From Ailanthus altissimus (taxonomy: Eukaryota > Streptophyta > Magnoliopsida > Sapindales > Simaroubaceae), in NCBI GenBank assembly GCA_946807835.1, contig OX327691.1:880188-944187 (forward strand): a stretch of 64,000 bases of DNA, in the 5' to 3' direction. The notes beneath the pieces are model-generated. The model worked only from the letters and a program-made list of their open reading frames with translations, was not told the DNA's origin and did no database searches. Positions 45,208-55,399 of this stretch are shown piece by piece. Each line of letters starts with the position of its first letter. Position 1 is the stretch's first letter. The position numbers were made by a program, and so were the translations under genes.

Positions 45208-45828
45208 ATGGAGGAAACCCCAGTTCAACAATTCAAAAATATATGTGTATTTTGTGGATATAGTCCTGGAGGAAATAAAGTGTTTGAAGAAGTAGCAAAC
45301 AATCTAGAAAAATCAATAGCTACAAGAAAAATTCATTTAATTTATGGAGGGGGTAGCCTTGTGTTAATGGGGTGTGTGTCAACAGCTGCACATTTAGGAG
45401 GAAGTCAAGTTTTAGGTATTATTCATACAGCTTTAGCCGTAGAAAATCTGACTGGGAAAACAATAGGGAAAGAATTATGAGTCTCATCCATGCATGAACG
45501 TATTGCGAGAATGCTTTGCAATACAGACGCTTTTATTGCTTTACCAGGTGGTTTTAGTACCTTGGAAGAAAATTTTCAAATTGCCTCTAGAGTCCAGCTG
45601 AATATTCACCAAAAACCCATAGGTTTGTTGAATGTTAATAACTATTTTGATTGCTTACTCTGTTTTCTTGATCAAGCTGTGGAACAGAATTTTATTTCAC
45701 ATTCGGCGTGATAGATCCTAGTTCCTGCTACCGATGCAGATGAATTGATTGACAAATTACAGGCAGTTACTTACGAACCTGACCCATCAATATCTCAAAT
45801 CGATTGGTCAGTAGGCTTTAAAAAGTAA
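45208..45828 (+). pseudogene. LOG-like: captured LOG gene: cytokinin riboside 5'-monophosphate phosphoribohydrolase, plus copy
   Basis: Near full-length LOG of 206 codons plus stop (plant LOGs are about 210-230). Starts MEETPVQQFKNICVFCGYSP. YGGGSLVLMG lies at residues 46-55 and MHER at 95-98 with the family arginine at 98. The phosphate-binding motif [10 protein letters not shown] at 112-121 keeps the glutamate at 121 but has serine for the usual second-block glycine. [14 protein letters not shown] is at 130-143, and the C-terminus is EPDPSISQIDW. In-frame stops are at codon 91 (TGA) and codons 168-169 (TGA TAG); the minus copy has CGA at codon 91 and CGA CAG at 168-169. Host LOG genes contain several introns and this one has none, so capture was through a spliced RNA. 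It lies 315 bp after the 182-codon ORF. Confidence 0.93.
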
Positions 45829-46600
45829 AAATTGGATCTGACACTTTGTTTGTAAATTTTTCTTTGTTTTATTTATCTGTATCATCATTTTAGTTTATAT
45901 TTGCTTAAGTGTCTCTCATGTTTGTTTCTTTCAATTAACTGGCGTTTCAGGTAATGTCTCCTATACTTTATCTCTTTCTATTTTAACATTGAGGACAATG
46001 TTTCATCTGGTTTGGGGGGAGGATAGTAGACATACATTGCATTTTGCATTAAAAAAAAAATTGTGGTCTGACATTTGATTAAAATGACAGAGTAAAGAGT
46101 TCATTCTTGAACTCTTGAGACGCATTTTAGGTCAAATTAGAATGGCAGAGTAAGAAATTTTATTTCTAACTTTTGAAACGCATTTTAACTAATTTTTTGT
46201 TGTTTTGTTTTATATTTCATGCATTGTTGTTTATTGCTTGTAGTCTCAGTAATTCTTGTACAAAGGAATTTATTTTTCTACCGAGGTATGATTTCAAAAT
46301 TGTTAGGTTGAGTCGTTGTTTCTATATAGGTTACTAAAGAAAGACTTCTAAAATATTTTTGAGCACAATACTAAGCCTTGTGGTAAGAAGGATGATTCAA
46401 CTTATATAGCCAAGAGAATTCTCATGTTTAAGTATATATTTTTTTTAATCTCACATATCTTTTGTGAGTAAGTGGAAAGGTTGAGAAAACAGCTTATGAA
46501 CCTTCATTGATCCTTTGAATTGGTTAACTTTTATTTAGATTGATATTATTTGAATTACAAAATAAGTTGATTGCATTTGTGTATAATATTATTTGGTGAG
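45829..46600. other. 3' non-coding region after LOG
   Basis: Contains the Athila-typical ACATTGAGGACAATG and GGTTTGGGGGGAGG blocks (45985-46025). These normally follow the coding part in this lineage and mark where the element's own 3' region resumes after the captured genes. The tandem hairpin unit at 46083-46190 is listed separately. Confidence 0.7.
46083..46190. repeat. two tandem ~55-bp units, each with ACGCATTTTA end
   Basis: Units 46083-46140 and 46141-46190 share GACAGAGTAA / GGCAGAGTAA starts and GA(G/A)ACGCATTTTA ends. The first has a small perfect inverted repeat (GAGTTCA...TGAACTC). The minus copy retains both units around 28740-28870, so they predate the split. Confidence 0.7.
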
Positions 46601-47942
46601 TGATAAGGGCAAATTTGTCATATATTTTCTCATGTTTTTATTATTGATATTTTATGATTTTATGAGAATAGATGACTATTTATGCTGCAAAATTTTCAAA
46701 GTATATGTCCATTACCCCAGCGCCACGAGGATTATCGTCCCAGCTTTGGAATAGTGATCGAAATAAGAAAAACGACTTGTTGAAGTTGCATCTGGTGCCC
46801 CAGCACCAAACAGTCATCGTGCCCACGATAGGCCAGACCCCCAGTGCTATCATCCTACCGCCCCAGCGGTGAAGCCTTTTTCACGTGTCGCCCCAGCGGT
46901 AGCGCGAGTCCTAGTCCAACGAGAATTGAGATTTTCAAGCTCATATCAATCTCTATAAAAAGCCACTCGTTCCCAGCGTCCAAGAGCAACCTAGAGTAAT
47001 TCAAGAACACAAAAAGTACAGAGCACGAGTCTTGGAGAGCAATAAGAGTTTAATTAAAGCAACTTTAGAGAGAGATTCAAGGCGTTCTTGGGCATTAAGA
47101 GTATCTTAGGCAGTGCAATTAAAGAGCAATTCGACGTCTATATCTGTTTGCAATTGATTGTATCATGATTCATTATTATTTTTTCTGCTGTTCTCTTGTA
47201 ACCATGAGCTAAACTTATTTTCTAGGGTTAATACTTGAACTCAATATGTGTGCTTAATTGTTATATTTTTTGAATATTTAATAAACTTAGTTCTTTGATA
47301 TTCAAATTACTTGATCTTAATGCTTCAATATATCTGGCCAATATATGGTGAATGAGTTGGTAATATTATAGATAAACTCGAAAGAGGAATCATAATATTT
47401 AGACCTAGGTAATTTGATGCATGATTGTAGAGTAACATTCAATGTTGCATATGCAAGTTTCAATTTAGGATAAGAATATACCTAATTGGCATGTATGATC
47501 AATAAGACCTAATCTTAATGAATCTTAATTTATTACAAGTACCATAGGAATATAGGTATTTGGTAAATTAAGGTATACTTGCATGACCTTGAAATAGTCT
47601 TGTGAATACATTATTGTCTTGATCAATAATAAAGACTAAGGGAGTTAAATATTAGAGATTAATCATTAGAAGGCATATTGAGGGGTAGTATTAATCCTAG
47701 GTTTTCTCTATATAGCTATCACTTAAATCTCTTTGCATTGTGTTTTTGCCTTTATATTTTCTATATTCATTCTTAAATTTTTATTTATCTGAATAATTAT
47801 TAAGAAGATATCATTTTAGTAATTGGTTAAAAAGAAGAAATTATCCATGTGGGTTCGACATTCGACTTATTTAGTCCCTTTATTACTTGCATACGATAGT
47901 GTATACTTGCACTTAATTTTGAGATATAGAAATATCGCATCA
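46601..47942 (+). mobile_element. solo LTR of the gypsy Z family, copy Z2
   Basis: Starts TGATAAGGGCAAATTTGTCA and ends ...AAATATCGCATCA, with perfect GTGAG duplications (46596-46600, 47943-47947). Length 1342 bp. It is collinear with 3331-4774 except for a deletion in the GC-rich left third. It is inserted in the 3' region of the plus Athila copy, so it is younger than that element. Confidence 0.9.
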
Positions 47943-47947
47943 GTGAG

Positions 47948-48540
47948 AAACCTTTGTAATGCTTCCTTGTATTCTTCAAAAAAAAAAAAGAAAGCAAAAT
48001 ACAAATATATATATATATATATACAAAAAAAATAATAAATTTAGTTTAATAAAGTCTTCATTCAATTTTAGAAGACAAAATGTTTTTGTAAGACAGTTTT
48101 CTCACTAAGCTATATTGGTATTATTCTTACAAGACAATTAAAGTCCTAAAACTGGTGCATGTTAAGAATAATTTATTTCTAAACAAATGATTTTTCTATC
48201 TTTGGATCAATGTTAGTTTATAAGCCTATCCTTAAAATTGACTTTTTCTTGAGTGCTTAATTGTTTTCCAACTGCATAAGAGAAGTCCTAACCTTTTAAA
48301 CAATCATACACCTGTGAGGATATGGAGTTGAGGCTTTTAGTTGGAGAAATTCTCAAGGCTATATGTATTGTGGTTTGTGGTAAGATGGTTATGGCTTAGT
48401 TCACACATACAAAAATTTGAAAGTTATAATTGAAAAAACCATAATAGCAACAGTGATCTTGAATTGACGTTTTATTTGAAATGCTTAGGTAGTTTTGCAT
48501 ATTCTATCCACGCTTGAATTGCTAGAGACTAGACATAAAC
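47948..48540. other. non-coding 3' region of the plus Athila copy, continued
   Basis: Inverted match to about 27702-28190. It contains (TA)n and poly-A-like runs (47978-48030). No gene seen. Confidence 0.7.
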
Positions 48541-48553
48541 TGGTTGGGGGTTG
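48541..48553 (+). other. polypurine tract of the plus Athila copy
   Basis: TGGTTGGGGGTTG directly before the 3' LTR start TGATGAGCAC at 48554. Confidence 0.9.
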
Positions 48554-49836
48554 TGATGAGCATATGAAAATGCATATTTATTAAGAGATTCAGTCACCAT
48601 TTAATGTCACTAATTTAGCATTTTTTTGTATTTTAGCTTGAAATAAAGTATTCTCCTAAAATTGTGGTTAATAAATGTTATTTGCACAGGTTTAGGTAAA
48701 ATGGACATAACTCTTAATGTAGAAATCGAAATGAAGAAATTATTGAACCTGGTGTAACATGACTCAATCTTACACAAACTTGAAAAATAGTTGAAAAGCC
48801 AAATCCAACATGTTATGAGCCAAAAATTGAGATACAATAGAATCAGGCTACAACTTCAGCTCAGCTTGACCCAACTCATGTATTTGGACCGTATCTCACA
48901 AAATACGTACTCAATTGATATAATTCTTGAATTTGTGAAATACTGACTTAATTATCAACAACTCTTATGTTGATGGTAAGGTCCAAATCAGCCGTTATCA
49001 TGGACAAATTACATTGCAAGTGGGTAAAAGGGTTGTTAGTCGAATTCTAATGTATCTTTGGAATTTTACTCATATCTCATTGGATACTAATCTAATTTGT
49101 ATGAAATTGGTGCCTATGGAAATAAGAGACAAAATTTTACAACTTTTATGTTGAGCACAAAGGCTACATCAATCATTTACATTATCAAAAATATGCTGCA
49201 AGTGGGTGAACAAGTTATTGGCCTAACATTATTGAAGATTGATGTCACCCATGACATATTTCCATTCATTGCCTATATAAGGAGAATCTTAAGATATTTT
49301 CAAGATGAGATAATTCTCTCTTCTTTTTTTCTCATTAACATGTATTGTAATTTAGGCTAAAGTTCTTGGCAAGGCTAAGAGATGAACTTTTATGTGTAAT
49401 AAATCTACTTCTATGCTTTGATTCGTTGTCAAGAGCTACAAATGTTTGTAAGTTTGGTTTTAGTTAAACTCTTATCTATTTTATTTTCTATAATCCAGAG
49501 GTTATAATTCTAATGTCTCATATATATTCAGTCATGCTTTTCTTATGTGATTCTTGTTGAATTATAATTGTTATTGGTTACATTATTTTATATACTAATC
49601 TTTTACTGCAATATTGTAAATTGATATATTGTCGATCTTAGATAAAATGTAAGGGCAATAAATATTTGATATTCAAGTTGATCTTTTACTGCAATATTGT
49701 CAAAATGATATATTGTCGATCTTAGATAACTTGTATAAATAAACATGATTTGTGTTAATATTTGCCAAGAGCTTCCTCATGGGATTGACACCTCTATCTA
49801 CACTGCCATAGTCACGTTATATTTTGAGCATAAATA
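48554..49836 (+). repeat. 3' LTR of the plus Athila copy
   Basis: Starts TGATGAGCACATGAAAATGC and ends ...TTTGAGCATAAATA (usual end AACA). About 310 bp between AATATTTGC and CAAGAGCTTCC are deleted near 49765. They are present at 40040-40305 and 52930-53215. The LTR end abuts the 92-bp tandem array of Tat copy 2 without a recognisable duplication. Confidence 0.87.
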
Positions 49837-51580
49837 GTATACCTTAATGATATTTACTCGGTCTAGTGGTTTATGGGTAATTTCGTGAGTGCCACCTCCT
49901 ACGGGCCTTTTATAATTTTCCTTGTAAGGTACAACATACTAAAACTTACCCTGTTCGATGGTCAATGGGTAACCTTATAAGTACCGCCTCCCTACAGGTC
50001 TTCTATTAATATATCCTTACAGGGTATACCTCTTGAGCCTTTCCTATTTTAGTGGTCTGTGGGTAATCTCGTGAGTGTCGCCCCTACAGGTCTTTTATAA
50101 ATATATCATCGTAGGGTGCACCTCAGTGAGCCTTACCCGTCTAGTGGTCTATAGGTAACCTTGTGAGTGCCACCCCCTACAAGTCTTCTATAAACACATT
50201 CTCGTAGAGTACACCTCACCGAACCTTGCCCGGTCTGGTGGTGTGTAGGTAACCATATTAGCGTTGCCTTTCTACAGGTCTTTTCTAAATATATCCTTGT
50301 AAGGTACACCTCATTAAGCCTTGCACGGTTAGGTGGTGTGTGGGTAACATCGTGAGTGCTGCCTCCCTACAGGTCTTCTATAAAATATCCCCATAGTGTA
50401 CACCTAATTGAGCCTTACCCAGTCCGGTGGTCTATGTAATCACGTGAGTGTCACCCCCTACAGGTCTTCATAATTATCCTCGTAGGGTTTACCTTACTGA
50501 GCCTTACCAGGTCCTGTTGTTTGTGGGTATTCTCATGTGTGCCACCCCTTACGGGTCTTCTATAAACATATGCTCGTAGGGTGCACCTTACTGAGCCGTA
50601 CTCAGTTTAATGGTCTATGGGTAATCTCGTGATTGCCACCTCTTATAGGTCTTCATAATTATCCTCATAGGGTACACCTCACTAAGCCTTACCCTTTCCA
50701 GTGGTCCGTGGTAACCTTGTGAGTGTCATCCTCATATGGGTCTTCTATAAACTTTTCCTTGTAGGGTACACCTTATTGAGCCTTACCCTGTTCGGTGGTC
50801 TATAGGCAACTTAATGAGTGCCACTCCCTTACGACTCTTCTATAAAGATATCCTCGTAGGGTATACCTCACTAAGTATTACCTGATTTGGTGGTCTATGG
50901 GTAACCTCGTGAATGCTGCCCCCTACGAGTCTTCTATAAACATATCCTCGTAGGGTGTCACTGAGCCTTTCCCAGTCTAGTTTCTATGGGTAACCTCATG
51001 AGTGCCATCCCTAACGGGTCTTCTATAAATATATCCTCGTAGGGTATACCTCACTGAGTCTTACTCGGTCCAGTGGTCTGTGGGTAATCTCGTTAGTGTC
51101 ACCTCTTATGGGTTTTCATAATTATTCTCGTAGAGTACACCTCACTGAGCCTTACCTTGTCTGGTGGTCTGTGGGTAACCTCATGAGTGCTGCCCCTACG
51201 GGTCATCTATAAACATATCCTTGTAGGGTACATCTCACTGAGCCTTACCCGATTTAGTGGTCTGTGGGTAACCTCATAAGTGTCACCCCCTTATGGGTCT
51301 TCTATAATTATATCCTTGTATGGTACACCTCACTGAGCCTTACTCGGTCTAGTGATCTAAGGGTAATCTCGTGAGTGCCACCTCCTATGGGTCTTCATAA
51401 TTATTCTCATAGGGTACACCTCATTAAGCCTTACCATGTCCAGTGTTCCATGAGTAACATCGTAAGTGCCCCATTACAGGTCTTCTATGTACATATTCTT
51501 GTAGGGTACACCTCACTTAGCTTTACCCGATTTGGTGGTCTATACGTAACCTTATGAGCACCGCCCCCTATAGGTCTTCT
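49837..51580 (-). repeat. tandem array of about 19 copies of a ~92-bp unit
   Basis: Units share (on the plus strand) the order GTGGTCTGTGGGTAACC, GTGAGTGCCACC, CTACGGGTCTTCTATAAA, ATATCCTCGTAGGGTACACC, TCACTGAGCCTTACCC. Individual units vary by up to about 20 percent and by small indels; a shorter 'CTTCATAATTA' variant recurs at units 7, 9, 14 and 17. In minus orientation it lies downstream of the Tat integrase, i.e. in the 3' UTR. Tandem arrays are known there in Tat/Ogre-type elements and can seed satellites. Confidence 0.9.
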
Positions 51581-51749
51581 TATTTTATTTCGAATAATTT
51601 TCATAGATGTTCGTGATTATTTAGTCCCAGGTTATGAGTAGATGTTTGTGTATAAGTACATGCAAGAAAATAATGACTTTATTAGAGATGATGTTTTTAC
51701 ATAATGAATGAATAAGATATAAAAGAAAATTAGACATAGTATTTCTTTA
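51581..51749. other. Tat 3' UTR between array and integrase
   Basis: AT-rich, no repeat or ORF. The array degenerates at about 51580. Confidence 0.5.
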
Positions 51750-52907
51750 ATAGCTTAACATTCCAGTGTTTTCTCATGACTCATCTGTCTATTTCTTCCA
51801 AGTCGTAAGCTAATTTGATTCGTTTGATGACTTTATATGGTCCTTTATACATTGGTCTGAGAACTTCATCTGTTGGGTTCTTTATATTTAACATAACTCT
51901 TCTTAGTACCATATCGCCTTCTCTAAATTCTCTTGCCTTGCCCTCTTGTTATAGTATCGAGCGACTTTCTATTGGTAGGCGACTACTCAAATCTAGGCTC
52001 TTTCTCTCAACTTTTTAATTGAGTCTTGCTATCCCCTAATAAATTCGCTATTGAACTTTTTTAGAGAATTGTAGTACTCAGTTTGTTGGAGTTTTGATCT
52101 CAGTGAGGATCATTGCTTTACTGTCGAATGCTAATGAGAACCATGTTAGTGGTAGTTTTGCCGGTTGTTCGTAGTGCCCAAAGTACCTCTCGAAGTTCTT
52201 CAATCCATCCTCATTTTCTTTTAGTCAACTTCTTCTTGAGTAGCTTCTTGATCATTTTGTTGGAGGACTCTACTTGGCCATTCATCTTGGGATGTGCTGG
52301 TGAGGCCAACAATAGCCCTACTCCTAATTGTCTGCAAACATTCTTGAACTTACTGTTGTCGAACTACTTCCTATGGTTAGTAATAATGGTTTGAGGAATT
52401 TCGTATCTATATATCACATTTCTCCATATAAAATCCCTTACACTTTTTCAGCCTCGATTTATTTGGTAAAATAATCCATTATTATGACTATATACTTGTA
52501 GGCTTCTTTCCTTTGGGGGAGGGGACTAATTAAGTCAAGTCCCTACTGAGGGTCCACTTATAGTGGTTAGTTTTTGGGGGTTTTCAGCGAACCTCTATGA
52601 TGTGTCGTAATTTATGACCAGGTGTTTTGCATCTTGAAGGGTTGTCGGTTAGTAGTAACTTATCCTAAATACCTTGTGGGCCAGTGCTTCCGTTCCTAAG
52701 TGATTACTAAAAATCCCCACGTGAATTTCTCTAAGAACTTGCTCTACCTCTCAAGGTCCCCAAGCATCTCATATAGGGGTAAGAAAAGCCTCATCAGTAT
52801 AGTAGTCCTTCAATTACCGAGTATTTAGTGGCTCAATATTTAAATTTGCAAGCTTCTTTTTTATTGGCTAAGAGAGTCTCATTCTGAATGTAGTCCCTGA
52901 TTGGATC
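51750..52907 (-). pseudogene. pol: Tat integrase, copy 2
   Basis: On the minus strand: end of RNase H linker WMDPIRDYIQNET (52907 down), a degraded zinc-binding part (52680-52640 region), MDYFTK-like text with one catalytic aspartate (about 52480), and AHPKMNGQVESSNKMIKKLLKKKLTKRK (about 52290-52200) with the catalytic glutamate context. The C-terminal LRPMYKGPYKVIKRIKLAYDLEE lies at about 51850-51790. Numerous stops. Confidence 0.82.
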
Positions 52908-52913
52908 CATCCA

Positions 52914-53500
52914 TGATTTGTGTTAATATTTATAAAAGAGTTTAGTCATATCAAATGCATGTGCTATCAAATGTGTTATATTTTACATATTTTCCAATTG
53001 ATTGTTTAGATGTAAAACTGTCAATTGAGTTATAAACATCTAATCAAAGAGTAGAGTAGATTTATAAAGCATAATTGTGATTCTTAAAGCCTTACTTAAA
53101 TCATCATAAAACATTTTCCTCAATTCATACACAATTCTATCTCATCCACTTAAATCAATTAATTTTATCCTTTGCTACTGCTTTAATATTTTACTTCACT
53201 AACCTATTTTACCAAGAGCTTCCTCATGGGATTGACACCTCAATCTATACTGCCTAGCCGCGTTATATTTTGAACATAAATAGTACACCTTACTGATCTT
53301 TACTCGATCTAATGGTCTATGAGTAATCTCATGAGTGCCACCTTCTACTGGTCTTTATAATTTTCCTTGTAGGGTACACCATACTGAAACTTACCCTGTC
53401 CGATGGTCAGTGGGTAACCTTGTAAGTACGTCTCCCTACAGGTCTTCTATAAACATATCCTTACAGGGTACACCTTTTGAGCCTTTCCTGTTTCAGTGGT
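52914..53500 (+). mobile_element. chimeric insert: Athila LTR 3' part joined to two tandem-array units
   Basis: 52914-53283 matches the Athila LTR end, including the block deleted at 49765. 53284-53500 matches 49837-50055, the first two array units. The junction (CATAAATAGTA) is the same as at 49836/49837. The segment is bounded by a direct repeat CATCCA (52908-52913 and 53501-53506). Removing it with one repeat restores a continuous Tat reading frame across SSWMDPIRDY. Confidence 0.82.
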
Positions 53501-53505
53501 CATCC

Positions 53506-55380
53506 AGCTTGATTTAGACTCAATTTGTGTGACATGTTCCTCTCATTGTATATTGGGTTTGGGAATAAACTCAATCGAAATTGTTCAAGGTAATCAAGCT
53601 TCATCATTTGAAGCGATCCAAACCATGACATCAGTTTGGTGATTCTCACTTCTAGGGCTCAACTCTATCTTTACTTCATTACATTGTCCGATCTGGTATC
53701 TCACTTTAGCCAAGTAAGAAATAATTTTTTCTTCATTTGCTTCAAAATAGTTATTTACCTGATTCATTATTAGTTGGGAATCACTTGTTATCAGTATCTC
53801 CTTCGCTGCTAATGCCTCAACTACTCTTAAACTGGCCAATAAAGCTTCATACTTTGATTCGTTATTGGAAGCTTTAAACCCAAAATGAACAGCATAGCTG
53901 ATTTCATCCCTTTCTGGACTAATAAGGACAATCCCAGCTCCGCTCCCTTGGATATTGAATGCCCTATATATGTAGAGTATCTAAAATACCCCTTTGTACT
54001 ACAGACCTGGCTCTTTAACTTCCATGGAATCATAAGTGCATTTACCTACAAAATGGGCCAAGGCTTGACCTTTAATAGTTGTTCAGGGTTTGTATTATAT
54101 ATTAAACTCAATTAGCTCTATGGCCCATTTAACCAACTGACCAGATAAGTTTGGTTTGTGCAAGATTTACCATAACAGTTGGTTGGTTAAAACAACTATT
54201 GCATGAACTTGGAAGTAAAGTCGTAGCTTTCTCTCATAGACCACCAAAGCCAGAGCCAGTTTTTTCAAGAAAGAATACCAGCTCTTCGAATCAGTAAATG
54301 CTTTGCTGATGTAGTATACAGGTCGTTGGACCCTTCCTTCTTCTTTGACCAGTATTGAGCTTACTGGATTGGAATGGCGAGATGGACTAGTTTAGAAAGG
54401 TAAACTTTTAACTGTTAGAAGGTTTGCTCACATTCTGTTCTCTATCGATACTTGTCTTTTCTCTTTATTGCTTGGAAAAACTCAAACCATTTATATATGG
54501 CTCAGAAAATGAATCTATTCAGGGCTATAACTCTTTCCGTGAGTCATTAAATTTCCTTCGCCATGCTCAGAGACTTCATCTCTAAGATGGCTCGAACTTT
54601 GTCTGGGTTGGCCTCTATCCTTTTCGTGCTAACCATAAAACCCAAATATTTTCCCGACTTTACCCCGAAGGCACATTTTTCTCGGTTCAATTTCATTTTG
54701 TTTTTTCTCAATATTTCAAAGACTTCTCTCGAGTCTTGCTCATGATTCTCAGCTTTCATAGATTTGGCTATCATATCATCCGCATACACTTTCATATTTT
54801 TGTCGATCAAGTTCTTGAAAAGTTTATTCACCAACCTCTAATACGCAGCTCCTGCATTTTTTAGTCCAAACAGCATCACCTTGTAACAGTAAATCCCTTG
54901 GTGAGTGATGAAAGATGTTTTCTCTTGATCTAGAGGAAACATCAAGATCTGATTATAGCCCAAAAAAGCGTCTATGAAACTAAGTAACTCATCTCTAGCT
55001 GTGGCGTCAATAAGTTGGTCAATTTTTAGAAGCAAAAAGCTATCCTTTGGGTAAGCTTTGTTTAGATTAATAAAATCCATACACATCCTCTATTTTTCAT
55101 TAGCTTTCTTCACTATGACTACATTGGTAATCTAGTTTGGATAATGGACTTATTTAATGAAACCAGCTATCATTAGTTTAGCTACCTCTATGGCTACAGC
55201 TTCGTTTCGCTTTTGGTTGAATTTCCTTATTTTTTGTTTGACTAGGTGGAATGTGAGGTTGTTAGCTAACTTATGAAAGGACATGATGAGATTTATTCCA
55301 AGTATATCTTTATGAGACCAAGTGAAGACATTTGAGAATTCTTGAACTAGTGTGATTAACCTCTCTTTAGTCTTTGATTC
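53506..55380 (-). pseudogene. pol: Tat reverse transcriptase and RNase H, copy 2
   Basis: RT: MCMDFINLNKAYPKDSFLLLKIDQLID (55086 down), FIDAFLGYNQI, then FGLKNAGAAY. The catalytic box is VYADDMIAKS (about 54790), aspartates intact. The remaining RT/connection region runs NREKCAFGVKSGKYLGFMVS. The RNase H C-terminal part at 53839-53594 is the second, plant-type domain of Tat (ASLRVVEALAAKEILITSDSQL; catalytic D in TSDSQ). Stops and a frameshift at 54545-54480. Confidence 0.85.
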
Positions 55381-55399
55381 TAACTAGGATCCTATCTTG

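Larger units (their letters stand above)
39888..49836 (+). mobile_element. Athila-lineage element carrying LOG (plus copy), a pol-deletion derivative
   Basis: Order: partial 5' LTR (39888-40367), primer-binding site (40373-40390), repetitive leader, gag (41223-42823), protease (to about 43320), a linker fused to an integrase remnant (43367-43948), the 182-codon ORF (44344-44892) and LOG (45208-45828). Then come a non-coding 3' region interrupted by solo LTR Z2 (46601-47942), polypurine tract (48541-48553) and 3' LTR (48554-49836). RT, RNase H and most of integrase are deleted, so it could only have moved with enzymes supplied by a relative. Same family as the minus copy. Confidence 0.88.

Noticed and set aside
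45208..45828. LOG considered as an independent host gene next to a transposon
   Set aside because: It is flanked on both sides by Athila internal sequence, lacks introns, and is repeated at the same internal position in a second Athila element.
49837..51580. Tandem array considered as a CRISPR or as a coding repeat
   Set aside because: The units are contiguous, about 92 bp, without unique spacers, and show no shared open frame. Position matches a Tat 3' UTR array.
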